Program-made: the position numbers and the translations under genes
The notes under the pieces: generated by a model
What the model saw: only the letters and a program-made list of their open reading frames with translations
What the model was told of the DNA's origin: nothing
Database searches by the model: none
Shown here: positions 45,133 through 53,713 of the stretch, one piece after another
Layout of the letters: the number at the start of each line of letters is the position of its first letter
Numbering within the stretch: position 1 is the stretch's first letter
Source: Lysobacter luteus
Lineage (GTDB): Bacteria > Pseudomonadota > Gammaproteobacteria > Xanthomonadales > Xanthomonadaceae
DNA: 64,000 bases
Direction: 5' to 3'
Assembly: GCF_907164845.1 (NCBI RefSeq)
Contig: NZ_OU015430.1
Coordinates: forward strand, 2,556,001 to 2,620,000

Positions 45133-45732
45133 TTACGGCGCGGCAGCGGGGGTCGCGGCCACCGGATGGGCGGAAGCGGCCTGCTGCGCGGTAAGCGCGT
45201 CGTTCTTGTAGAAGGTATAGGACAGCGTCACCGTCTTCACGTCGTCCGGCAGGTTGGGGTCGACAATGAAGCGGACCGGCATGTCGCGGCTTTCGCCGGC
45301 ATGCATGGTCTGGGCGGTGAAGCAGAAACACTCGGTCTTGCTGAAGTAGCCCGACGCGCGCGCCGGCGCGACCGACGGCACCGCGCTGCCGACAATGGTG
45401 CGGTCGCTGGTGTTGTGCGCCCGGTAGCTGGTCTCGTACTGCTGGCCGGGACGCACCTGCATGGTCAGCTGGCTGGGCTCGAACTCCCACGGCAGCTTGG
45501 AGTTGACCCCGCCATCGAACTGCACCGTGACCAGCCGGTCGGAAACCGCCTGGCCGCGCGTGGCCTCCACCGCGGTGTTGTCGAGGCGGATGCCGAACAC
45601 CTTTTCGCAGGCGATCCGGTAAAGCGGCACCAGCGAGAAGCTGAAACCGAACGCCAGCGCGGCGACCACCAGCATCTTGCCCAGCCCCTTGGTGGGCTTC
45701 GGGGCCTGCTCCGGGGACTGCGGCGCGCTCAT
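45133..45732 (-). CDS. ctaG: Cytochrome c oxidase assembly protein CtaG (Cox11)
   Basis: Copper chaperone that delivers the CuB atom to subunit I. The 199-residue protein has one N-terminal membrane helix (about 20-40, [20 protein letters not shown]) with the conserved Cys in '[10 protein letters not shown]', and a periplasmic domain. The copper-binding CFCF motif is in [17 protein letters not shown]. The start ATG at 45732 overlaps the stop of the small 44-codon gene by 4 bp. Confidence 0.95.
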   Translation of the reverse strand: MSAPQSPEQAPKPTKGLGKMLVVAALAFGFSFSLVPLYRIACEKVFGIRLDNTAVEATRGQAVSDRLVTVQFDGGVNSKLPWEFEPSQLTMQVRPGQQYETSYRAHNTSDRTIVGSAVPSVAPARASGYFSKTECFCFTAQTMHAGESRDMPVRFIVDPNLPDDVKTVTLSYTFYKNDALTAQQAASAHPVAATPAAAP

Positions 45733-45863
45733 TGCCCCAGCACTCCACTGAGGATGAAGGCGACGTACACCGCCACCGCGATCCCCCCGACCCATAGCGC
45801 GGTCCGGCGCGCGGCCTTGCGGCGCGCGTCGGGGTCCAGGCGGGGGTCGTGGGTCGGGGTCAT
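45729..45863 (-). CDS. Small single-helix cytochrome oxidase-associated protein
   Basis: 44-residue protein ([20 protein letters not shown]...) with a basic N-terminal half and one membrane helix (about 23-41, [20 protein letters not shown]). It lies between coxA and ctaG with a 19-bp gap and a 4-bp overlap, exactly where many proteobacteria have a tiny oxidase assembly protein. The position and the ATGA junction are the main evidence. It is too small for homology to be judged by eye. Confidence 0.72.
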   Translation of the reverse strand: MTPTHDPRLDPDARRKAARRTALWVGGIAVAVYVAFILSGVLGQ

Positions 45864-45882
45864 GGCGACGCGGCGTTCGAGG

Positions 45883-47499
45883 TCAGTGGGTGACGTCGCC
45901 GTGGGCGAGGTCGCCGTCGCGGATGACCGGCGGGGTGGTGAAGGTGTGGTGCGGCGCCGGGCTCGGCACGGTCCACTCCAGGCCACGCGCGCCTTCCCAG
46001 GCACGGGCGGGCGCCACGGCGCCGACCTTCTTCGAACGCCACAGGATGAACGCCATCAGGAACGGGGTGATGAACATGCCGAACGCGCCGATCGAGCTGA
46101 CGAGGTTCCAGTCGGCAAACACCACGTTGTAGTCCGGGATGCGGCGCGGCATGCCGGCCAGGCCCAGGAAGTGCTGCGGGAAGAACAGCAGGTTGACGAA
46201 CACCATGGTCCACCAGAAGTGGAACTTCGCCAGGCCCTCGTTGTACGTCCGGCCGGTCCACTTGGGCCACCAGTAGTACACCGCCGCGATGATCGCGAAC
46301 AGCGCGCCGGTGACCAGCACGTAGTGGAAGTGCGCGACCACGAAGTAGGTGTCGTGGTACTGGAAGTCGGCGGGCACGATGGCGAGCATCAGGCCGGAGA
46401 AACCACCGATCGTGAACAGGATGACGAACGCGATCGCCCACAGCATCGGCGACTCGAACGTGATCGAGCCGCGCCACATCGTGGTGACCCAGTTGAACAC
46501 CTTCACGCCGGTCGGAATCGAGATCAGCATCGTGGCGTACATGAAGTAGATCTCGCCACCCAGCGGCATGCCGGCGGTGAACATGTGGTGGGCCCACACG
46601 ATGAACGACAGGAACGCGATGGCGGCGGTCGCGTAGACCATCGCCTGGTAACCGAACAGCGGCTTGCGGGCGAAGGTCGGGATGATCTCCGACACGATGC
46701 CGAACGCCGGCAGGATCATGATGTAGACCTCGGGGTGCCCGAAGAACCAGAAGATGTGCTGGTACATCACCGGGTCACCGCCGCCGGCGGCGTTGAAGAA
46801 CGAGGTCGCGAAGAACTTGTCGGTCAGCAGCATGGTGACCGCGCCCGCCAGCACCGGCATCACGGCGATCAGCAGGAACGCGGTGATCAGCCAGGTCCAG
46901 GTGAAGATCGGCATCTTCAGCAGGTCCATGCCCGGCGCGCGCATGTTGAGCACGGTGGCGATGATGTTGATCGCGCCCATGATCGAGCTGATGCCCATCA
47001 TGTGGATGGCGAAGATCGAGAACGCCACGTTGCTGCCGCCCTGCAGGGACAGCGGCGGGTACATGGTCCAGCCCGCGGCGGGGCCGCCACCCGGGAGGAA
47101 CAGGGTGAGCAGCAGCAGGGTGAAGGCGAACGGCAGGATCCAGAACGACCAGTTGTTCATGCGCGGCAGCGCCATGTCCGGCGCGCCGATCTGCAGCGGG
47201 ATCATCCAGTTGCCGAGGCCGACGAAGGCCGGCATCACGCCGCCGAAGATCATCACCAGCGCGTGCATCGACGTCATCTGGTTGAAGAACTCGGGATTGA
47301 CGTGCTGCAGCCCGGGGACCGCCAGCTCGGTGCGGATCACCACCGACATCGCCGCGCCGACGATGAACATGATGAAGCTGAAAATCAGGTACAGCGTGCC
47401 GATGTCCTTGTGGTTGGTCGAAAAGAACCAACGGTCGATGAAGCCCTGCTTGTGGGCGTGGTCATCGTGGTGATCAGCAACGGGGTGCGTGGCAGCCAT
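45883..47499 (-). CDS. ctaD: Cytochrome c oxidase subunit I (aa3-type)
   Basis: Catalytic subunit with low-spin heme a and the heme a3-CuB centre; it reduces oxygen and pumps protons. The 538 residues give twelve helices. Visible: 'STNHKDIGTLYLIF' at the start, low-spin heme His in 'TSMHALVMIFGGVMPAF', the CuB/cross-link region FWFFGHPEVYIMILPAFG, 'IVWAHHMFTAGMP' and the heme pair 'VVAHFHYVL'. The K- and D-channel regions appear normal (GNWMIPLQIGAPDMALPRMNN is present). coxA is a synonym. It starts 41 bp after coxB. Confidence 0.98.
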   Translation of the reverse strand: MAATHPVADHHDDHAHKQGFIDRWFFSTNHKDIGTLYLIFSFIMFIVGAAMSVVIRTELAVPGLQHVNPEFFNQMTSMHALVMIFGGVMPAFVGLGNWMIPLQIGAPDMALPRMNNWSFWILPFAFTLLLLTLFLPGGGPAAGWTMYPPLSLQGGSNVAFSIFAIHMMGISSIMGAINIIATVLNMRAPGMDLLKMPIFTWTWLITAFLLIAVMPVLAGAVTMLLTDKFFATSFFNAAGGGDPVMYQHIFWFFGHPEVYIMILPAFGIVSEIIPTFARKPLFGYQAMVYATAAIAFLSFIVWAHHMFTAGMPLGGEIYFMYATMLISIPTGVKVFNWVTTMWRGSITFESPMLWAIAFVILFTIGGFSGLMLAIVPADFQYHDTYFVVAHFHYVLVTGALFAIIAAVYYWWPKWTGRTYNEGLAKFHFWWTMVFVNLLFFPQHFLGLAGMPRRIPDYNVVFADWNLVSSIGAFGMFITPFLMAFILWRSKKVGAVAPARAWEGARGLEWTVPSPAPHHTFTTPPVIRDGDLAHGDVTH

Positions 47500-47540
47500 G
47501 GCCTACCTCTAAATTACGTTTGTTTGACGACGCGGACGGA

Positions 47541-48473
47541 TCAGCCGGCGACCGCAACGGCGGGCGCGGCTTCGTCGTCGGAGTTCGGAGCTTGTTCAAC
47601 CGGGGCCGGCTCGGCCGGCGCGGCGGCCGGCGCGGCGGCCGGGGCCGGGGCCGGGGCGTTGCCGGCCCTGCGGGCGGCCAGCCACTGGCGGTACTCGGCG
47701 GGAGGCACGGCCTTGACCACGATCGGCATGAAGCCGTGGTCCTTGCCGCACAGCTCGGCGCACTGGCCGCGGTAGATGCCCGGGGTCGAGATGTCGGTCC
47801 AGGCCTCGTTGACGATGCCCGGCACGGCGTCCTGCTTCCAGCCCAGCGCGGGCACCCACCAGGCGTGGATGACGTCGTCGGCGGTGATCACGAAACGGAT
47901 CTTGGTGTCGGTCGGCAGCACCAGCATGTTGTCGACGTCGAGCAGGTAGTTGGCGTGGTCGGCCACGGTCGGCACCACCCCGCTCTGGCGCAGCGCGTCG
48001 CTCTTGCGGTCGAGACGGCTGGTGAACTCCACGCCCTGGCCCAGGTACTCGTACTTCCACATCCACTGGTAGCCGGTGACCTTGACGGTCATCTCGGCGT
48101 CCCGGGTGTCGTACATCGCGATCAGCTTGGTCGTTGCCGGCGCCGCCATCAGCACCAGCAGCACCACCGGGATCACGGTCCAGAGGATCTCCAGCCGGGT
48201 GCTGTGAGTGAAGTCGCGGTCCGCCACGGCGCCCTTGGACTTGCGGAACTTGAACATGGCGACGGCCATCGCGCCGAACACCAGCACGCCGATCGCCACG
48301 CAGATCCACAACGCCAGCATGTGCGCGTCGTAGGCGTTGTTGGACAGGTGGGTCACGCCACGCCCCATGTTGAGCTGCCAACGCTCGGGGTCGGCGCTCT
48401 GTGCGAATGCGAGGACCGGCGTCGCCATCGCGGCCACGCCCATTGCCCACTGCTTGAAACGACCGGCTTTCAT
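47541..48473 (-). CDS. ctaC: Cytochrome c oxidase subunit II with Pro/Ala-rich tail
   Basis: Binds the CuA centre that accepts electrons from cytochrome c. The ATG at 48473 gives 310 residues with a signal peptide (ATPVLAFA-QS), two membrane helices (about 60-80 and 105-125) and the CuA domain. CuA ligands are H in HAWWVPALGWK and the CAELCGKDHGFM set. There is no C-terminal cytochrome c domain. The last 50 residues are a repetitive PAPAPAAAPAAAPAEPAP segment. An upstream ATG at 48515 is possible, but a GGGG-containing site fits 48473 better. It is the first gene of the oxidase operon. Confidence 0.95.
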   Translation of the reverse strand: MKAGRFKQWAMGVAAMATPVLAFAQSADPERWQLNMGRGVTHLSNNAYDAHMLALWICVAIGVLVFGAMAVAMFKFRKSKGAVADRDFTHSTRLEILWTVIPVVLLVLMAAPATTKLIAMYDTRDAEMTVKVTGYQWMWKYEYLGQGVEFTSRLDRKSDALRQSGVVPTVADHANYLLDVDNMLVLPTDTKIRFVITADDVIHAWWVPALGWKQDAVPGIVNEAWTDISTPGIYRGQCAELCGKDHGFMPIVVKAVPPAEYRQWLAARRAGNAPAPAPAAAPAAAPAEPAPVEQAPNSDDEAAPAVAVAG

Positions 48474-48854
48474 CACTTCGAGCCCCAGAATCACTTGATT
48501 GACATGTGTTTGCATCGTGCTCCGCGGGCTGCCACTCCCGGCGCCCGTGCCCTTCGGGCATGGATCGACCGCGGAGAGGTGGCTGGCGAGCCCGCGCAGG
48601 GCCCCGCGCTTCGCGACCTGGAACGGCGCTCGGCGCAACGGATAACCCATGAATCGTAACCGTGGCGCGGGGAAGCGGCAAGCTGACGCCCATCACACGA
48701 CGTCTCCCGGAGGCCTTGACGCAAGTCAAGATCGGCGTTCCGGCGGGGCTCGGGGCGGTTGCGAAACGCCACGTGATGCAAAGCTCCAGTACACGCGCGC
48801 GGTACCGTCGCCGGCCTTAGACTAGCGCGTCCCCACCCTCCCTCCCCTGGCCCG
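48474..48854. other. Divergent intergenic region between coxB and putA
   Basis: 381 bp with no credible gene. It holds the FNR/ANR-like palindrome at 48716-48729 and the divergent promoters of the oxidase operon (minus) and putA (plus), neither of which I can place with confidence. Minus-strand frames stay open into it from coxB (as far as 48650) but carry Arg/Gly/Ser-rich residues unlike a subunit II start. Confidence 0.6.
48716..48729. promoter_or_regulatory. FNR/ANR-type operator, perfect palindrome
   Basis: TTGAC-GCAA-GTCAA matches the FNR/ANR consensus TTGAY-N4-RTCAA on both halves. It lies 243 bp upstream of the coxB start and 126 bp upstream of the putA start. Control of the aa3 oxidase operon, putA or both by an oxygen-sensing CRP/FNR-family regulator is an inference. 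Confidence 0.6.
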
Positions 48855-51800
48855 ATGGACAATCCCTCCCCCGTTTCCGGCGGCCGACCGGCCGCTGGCG
48901 CTTCCGTCCGCAAGCTGGTTAGCCCCGAGCTCCCGGCGTTGCCGGCCGGCCCGCGCGCCGCCATCACCGCCGGCTGGGTCCGCGACGAGGCCGCGCACGT
49001 CCGCAGCCTGCTCGAGCAGGCGCGCCTACCGGAGGCCGAGCAGGCCGCGGCACAGGCGGTCGCGGCCGACATGGTCACCCGGGTCCGCGCGCGCGCGCAG
49101 GACCAGGGCGCCATCGAAGCCTTCATGCGCCAGTACGACCTCGGCAGCGAGGAGGGCGTGCTGCTGATGTGCGTTGCCGAGGCGCTGCTGCGCATCCCCG
49201 ACGAGGAAACCACCGACAAGCTCATCCGCGACAAGCTCGGCGAGGCCGACTGGAAGCGCCACATGGGCAAGTCCGACTCGGTGCTGGTCAACGCGTCGAC
49301 GTGGGGCCTGATGCTGACCGGCCACCTGGTCGATCTGGCCGACGAAACCAGGCGCGACGCGCACAACGCCTTCAAGCGCCTGGTCGGGCGTGTCGGCGAA
49401 CCGGTGATCCGGCTGGCCGTGCGCCAGGCGATGAAGATCATGGGCCACCAGTTCGTCATGGGCAGGACCATCGGCGAGGCGCTGGCGCGGTCCCGCAAAG
49501 GCGTCAATGCAAGCTACCGCTACTCGTACGACATGCTCGGCGAGGCCGCGCTGACCGAGGCAGACGCGCAGCGCTACCTGCAGGCCTACCGCGACGCGAT
49601 CGCGGCGATCGGCAGCAGCGGCGACTTCCACAGCGCCGACGTGTTCGGCACGCCCAGCATCTCAGTAAAGCTGTCGGCGCTGCACCCGCGTTACGAACAC
49701 GCCAAGCGTGCCCGCGTGCTGGCCGAGCTGACGCCGCGCGTGCTCGAACTGGCGCAGCTGGCCAAGCAACACGGCATCGGGTTCACCGTCGATGCCGAGG
49801 AAGCCGATCGGCTGGAACTGTCGCTGGACGTGTTCGCCGGCGCCTACGCCGACGGGTCGCTTGACGGCTGGGAAGGCTGCGGCCTGGCTGTGCAGGCCTA
49901 CCAGAAGCGCGCGCCGGAGGTGATCGACTTCATCGCCCACCTCGCCCGCCAGCACGGCCGCCGGATCCCGGTGCGGCTGGTCAAGGGTGCGTACTGGGAT
50001 ACCGAGATCAAGCGCGCGCAGGTCGACTGCCATCCCGGCTATCCGGTGTTTACCCGCAAGCCGAACACCGACGTGTCCTACCTCGCCAACGCGCGCCGCA
50101 TGCTTGATGCCGCGGACGCGATCTACCCGATGTTCGCCACCCACAACGCACAGACCATCGCCACCGTGCACCGGATGTCGCGCCTGGGTGGCAAGCGCGT
50201 GGAGTTCGAGTTCCAGAAGCTGCACGGCATGGGCGACGACCTCTACGCCGAGGTGATCCCGGCCGACCGCCTCGACGTGCCGTGCCGCGTGTACGCACCG
50301 GTCGGCAGCCACGAGGACCTGCTGCCGTACCTGGTCCGCCGGCTGCTGGAGAACGGCGCCAATTCCAGTTTCGTCAACCGCATCACCGACGAGGACGTCG
50401 CGATCGACGACCTGATCCGGGACCCGGTGCAGACCGTGTCCGGCTTCGAAACCATCCCGCATCCCCGCATCCCGCTGCCGGTCGACGTGTACCGCAGCTT
50501 CGCCGGTTCGATGCAGTACTGCGACAGGAGCAACTCCATGGGCGTCAACCTCGCCGACGACGACCGGCTGCGCACGCTGGCCCAACAGATCAACGCCGCG
50601 GTGCGCGACGACTGGTTCGCCGAGCCGCTGGTGCCGGGGGCCACGCCAGCCGGCGAGTGGCTGCAGGTGACCAACCCGGCCGACCGCCGCGAGGTTGTCG
50701 GCCGCTGGCTGCCGGCCGACAGCGCGACGGTCGAGCGCGCGGTGGTCAATGCCGTCGCCGCGCAGCCCAAGTGGGATGCGACCCCGGCCGCGAGCCGCGC
50801 GGCGATCCTCGAGCACGCCGCCAACCTGCTCGAATCGCGGATGGCCGAGTTCATCGCGATGTGCACCAAGGACGCCGGCAAGACCATCCCCGACGGCGTC
50901 GGCGAAGTGCGCGAGGCGGTCGACTTCCTGCGCTATTACGCGTGCCAGGCGCGGAAGCTGTTCACCGTCGAGGCGCTGCCCTCGCCGACCGGCGAGACCA
51001 ACACGCTGCAGTTGCATGGCCGCGGCGCATTCGTCTGCATCAGCCCCTGGAACTTCCCGCTGGCCATCTACATCGGCCAGGTTGCCGCGGCACTGGCGAC
51101 CGGCAACAGCGTGATCGCCAAGCCGGCCGAGCAGACCAACCTGGTGGGCTACGCCGCGACCCGCCTGTTGCACGAGGCCGGCGTGCCGGAGGACGTGCTG
51201 CAGTTCCTGCCCGGCGACGGCCTGACGGTCGGTGCCGCGCTCACCAAGGATCCGCGCATCGCCGGCGTCGCCTTCACCGGCTCCAACGAGACCGCGAACG
51301 CGATCAACCGCGCACTGGCATCGCGCGATGGCGCGATCGGCGTTCTGATCGCCGAGACGGGTGGCCAGAACGCCCTGATCGCCGACTCTTCGGCGCTGCC
51401 CGAGCAGCTGGTCAAGGACGCGATGAGCTCGGCTTTCACCTCGGCCGGCCAGCGCTGCTCGGCCGCGCGCGTGCTGTTCGTGCAGGAAGACATCGCCGAC
51501 AAGGTGGTCACCATGCTGGCCGGCGCGATGGCCGAACTGAAGGTCGGCGACCCGGGGCTGCTGTCGACCGACGTCGGTCCGGTGATCGACGAGGACGCGC
51601 TGAAGACCCTGCACGCCCACGCCGAGCGCATGGACCGCGAGGCAAGTCCGATCGCGACCGTCGCGATGGGCGAGGACACCGCGCACGGCAGTTTCTTCGC
51701 GCCGCGCGCGTACGCGCTGCGCTCGCTCGACCAGCTCGAGCGGGAAGTGTTCGGCCCGGTGCTGCACGTGATCCGCTGGAAGGCGGGCGAGCTAGACAAG

Positions 51801-52094
51801 GTCATCGACGCGGTCAACTCGACCGGTTACGGGCTGACGCTCGGCGTGCACTCGCGCATCGACGAGACGGTCGAGAAGATCGCCGCGCGGATCAAGGTCG
51901 GCAACTGCTACGTCAACCGCAACCAGGTCGGCGCGGTGGTCGGCGTGCAACCGTTCGGCGGCCAGGGCCTTTCGGGTACCGGTCCGAAGGCCGGCGGGCC
52001 GCACTACCTGCCGCGGTTCACTACCGAGAAGACGATCACCATCAATACCACCGCCTCCGGTGGCAACGCCTCGCTGCTGACGCTGGGCGAGTAG
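48855..52094 (+). CDS. putA: Bifunctional proline dehydrogenase / P5C dehydrogenase PutA
   Basis: Oxidises proline to glutamate in two steps; the first passes electrons to quinone. The 1079-residue protein has the FAD-binding PRODH barrel (about 130-480; 'GRRIPVRLVKGAYWDTEIKRAQ', 'FATHNAQTIATVHRMS', 'FEFQKLHGMGDDLY') and the aldehyde dehydrogenase half (about 580-1070; 'NFPLAIYIGQVAAALATGNSVIAKPAEQT', 'AETGGQN' Glu, 'SAGQRCSAARVLF' catalytic Cys). The N-terminus lacks the ribbon-helix-helix domain of E. coli PutA, so it should not repress its own gene. It is monocistronic. Confidence 0.97.
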   Translation: MDNPSPVSGGRPAAGASVRKLVSPELPALPAGPRAAITAGWVRDEAAHVRSLLEQARLPEAEQAAAQAVAADMVTRVRARAQDQGAIEAFMRQYDLGSEEGVLLMCVAEALLRIPDEETTDKLIRDKLGEADWKRHMGKSDSVLVNASTWGLMLTGHLVDLADETRRDAHNAFKRLVGRVGEPVIRLAVRQAMKIMGHQFVMGRTIGEALARSRKGVNASYRYSYDMLGEAALTEADAQRYLQAYRDAIAAIGSSGDFHSADVFGTPSISVKLSALHPRYEHAKRARVLAELTPRVLELAQLAKQHGIGFTVDAEEADRLELSLDVFAGAYADGSLDGWEGCGLAVQAYQKRAPEVIDFIAHLARQHGRRIPVRLVKGAYWDTEIKRAQVDCHPGYPVFTRKPNTDVSYLANARRMLDAADAIYPMFATHNAQTIATVHRMSRLGGKRVEFEFQKLHGMGDDLYAEVIPADRLDVPCRVYAPVGSHEDLLPYLVRRLLENGANSSFVNRITDEDVAIDDLIRDPVQTVSGFETIPHPRIPLPVDVYRSFAGSMQYCDRSNSMGVNLADDDRLRTLAQQINAAVRDDWFAEPLVPGATPAGEWLQVTNPADRREVVGRWLPADSATVERAVVNAVAAQPKWDATPAASRAAILEHAANLLESRMAEFIAMCTKDAGKTIPDGVGEVREAVDFLRYYACQARKLFTVEALPSPTGETNTLQLHGRGAFVCISPWNFPLAIYIGQVAAALATGNSVIAKPAEQTNLVGYAATRLLHEAGVPEDVLQFLPGDGLTVGAALTKDPRIAGVAFTGSNETANAINRALASRDGAIGVLIAETGGQNALIADSSALPEQLVKDAMSSAFTSAGQRCSAARVLFVQEDIADKVVTMLAGAMAELKVGDPGLLSTDVGPVIDEDALKTLHAHAERMDREASPIATVAMGEDTAHGSFFAPRAYALRSLDQLEREVFGPVLHVIRWKAGELDKVIDAVNSTGYGLTLGVHSRIDETVEKIAARIKVGNCYVNRNQVGAVVGVQPFGGQGLSGTGPKAGGPHYLPRFTTEKTITINTTASGGNASLLTLGE

Positions 52095-52149
52095 TCGTAA
52101 GGTAGCTTCGCTCCCGCGCCGGCGCCGTCCCACTGCGGGCGGCGCCCAT

Positions 52150-52179
52150 GAAAAAGCCCCGCCGGAGCGGGGCTTTTTC
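52150..52179. terminator. Bidirectional terminator between putA and fadL
   Basis: Perfect 13-bp stem: GAAAAAGCCCCGC / GCGGGGCTTTTTC with loop CGGA. A5 and T5 runs flank the GC core on both sides. It serves convergent putA (stop at 52094) and fadL (stop at 52200). Confidence 0.92.
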
Positions 52180-52199
52180 GTTCTGCATGGTGCGATCGA

Positions 52200-53573
52200 T
52201 CAGAACTTGTACTGCGCCGCGACGCCGAACAGGTTCGCGTGGCCCTCGAACTCGCCGACCAGCACGCTGCCGCTGCTGGACACCGACTCGACGGTCGGGG
52301 AGTCGATCTCGATGCGCATGTAGGCCGCATCGATGCTCAGGTTCGGCGAGGCGTGCCAGGTCAGGCCGACCGTGTACAGCTGGCGGTCGTTGTCGGGCAG
52401 GCGCGGGGTGCGGTGCTCGTCATTGGTCGGGGTCTCGTCGACCGCCGCACCGGCGCGCAGGGTGAACGCCTCGTTGAGGTCGTACTCGCCACCCAGGGCG
52501 ACCATCGTGGAGTCTTCCCACTGGAACTGCTCGCTGGCGATCGGGGTCCCGTTGGAACGCTCGATGTTGACCGCCTGCAGCGACTCCCAGCCGGTGCGTT
52601 GGATGTCGGCCATCATCCGGAACGAGTCCGTGAAGTCGTACTGCACGCTCAGGGTGTCGACGCTCGGGGTGGTCAGCTTGGCGCCGCCGGGGCCGTCGGC
52701 GTAGGCCACCGCCATCGGACCCATCGCCGCGACGACCGCCGCCGGGACGGTGAAGTCGACGTCGCCGTCGATCTCGTGGTCGATCTCGGAGTGGTGCGAG
52801 TAGCCGATCGCCAGGCGCTCGGTCGGACGGAACTGGAAGCCGAGCAGCCAGCCCAGGCCGTTGTCGGTGCCGCTGACTTCGACGAAGCCGTCGTTCTTCT
52901 GCGGGCCGAACGGCGCGTTGACCGGGTCGGGCGTGATGCACGCGGCGATGTTGACGCGGCAGATGCCCGAGCCGAAGTCGACTGCGTTGGACAGCGTCAC
53001 GTCGGCGTGCTGGTAGATCAGGCCGACGCCGACCGAGAAGGTCTCGTGCAGCTCGACCGCGGCCGACAGGGTGAAGTCGACGGTCTTCACGTCCGACTCG
53101 ACTGCGTTGTAGCGGCCGACCCAGTCGCGGTCGTACTCGGTGGCCAGGCCGAACGGTGCGCTGATGCTCGCGCCGACGGTCAGGCCTTCGAACGCGCCGT
53201 GCAGCGGGGCGACGATCGCAATCGCCGGGACCGCGGTCGGGTCGCCCGGGTCGCCGCCATCACCGCCGGTCAGCGGCTGCGCCAGCGGCGTGCCGGCCGC
53301 GGCCTGGCCGCCGCCGGTGAATTCGGCATTGAGGTCGATGATGGTCGCGTCGATCTGCACCGTGGTGCGGTCGAGGTTGACCATCGCGGCCGGATTGTTG
53401 GAAACGACCGAGGCATCATCCTGCGCCACGGCGGTACCGGCGTTGGCACGGCCGAGGTTCTTGACGCTGTTCTCGCGGATCTGGAAGCCGGTGGCGTGGG
53501 CCTGGCCAAGCGCGAGTACGCCGGCGATGCCCAGCGCGAGCGCCGTGAGGGTGGTGCGGTGTGCGTGATGCAT
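52200..53573 (-). CDS. fadL: FadL-family outer membrane transport protein
   Basis: 457-residue outer-membrane beta-barrel for long-chain fatty acids or other hydrophobic compounds. Signal peptide MHHAHRTTLTALALGIAGVLALGQAHA is followed by the FadL hatch-type start 'TGFQIRENSVKNLGRANAGTAVAQDDASVVSNNPAAMVNLDRTT'. The barrel ends with the C-terminal Phe (FGVAAQYKF). A Cys pair (GICRVNIAACI) and a Gly/Asp loop (TGGDGGDPGDP) lie in surface regions. The ATG at 53573 is preferred over 53588 because a GGAG site is 9 bases upstream. The preferred substrate is unknown. Confidence 0.92.
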   Translation of the reverse strand: MHHAHRTTLTALALGIAGVLALGQAHATGFQIRENSVKNLGRANAGTAVAQDDASVVSNNPAAMVNLDRTTVQIDATIIDLNAEFTGGGQAAAGTPLAQPLTGGDGGDPGDPTAVPAIAIVAPLHGAFEGLTVGASISAPFGLATEYDRDWVGRYNAVESDVKTVDFTLSAAVELHETFSVGVGLIYQHADVTLSNAVDFGSGICRVNIAACITPDPVNAPFGPQKNDGFVEVSGTDNGLGWLLGFQFRPTERLAIGYSHHSEIDHEIDGDVDFTVPAAVVAAMGPMAVAYADGPGGAKLTTPSVDTLSVQYDFTDSFRMMADIQRTGWESLQAVNIERSNGTPIASEQFQWEDSTMVALGGEYDLNEAFTLRAGAAVDETPTNDEHRTPRLPDNDRQLYTVGLTWHASPNLSIDAAYMRIEIDSPTVESVSSSGSVLVGEFEGHANLFGVAAQYKF

Positions 53574-53713
53574 GCGTGTGGTCTCCATTGGAGTTTTATG
53601 TTTTTCTTCGGCCCTGCCTGCAGCGCCGGCCGGGCCGGTCACCGGCGGGCGCCGGGGCTGCCGCCATACGGCGCCGTCTGCACTATAGCGTGCCGATTAA
53701 CCCCGCGCTAACA

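Noticed and set aside
44104..47775. 1223-codon open frame on the plus strand
   Set aside because: It is antisense to coxC, ctaG and coxA, which are certain. Its product is His/Arg/Gln/Asp-rich with no hydrophobic core pattern, the usual shadow of a high-GC gene.
53682..53687. TATAGT as the -10 box of the fadL promoter (minus strand)
   Set aside because: A good -10 match but no -35 box at 16-19 bp spacing, and it lies about 110 bp before the start codon; not strong enough to list as a feature.
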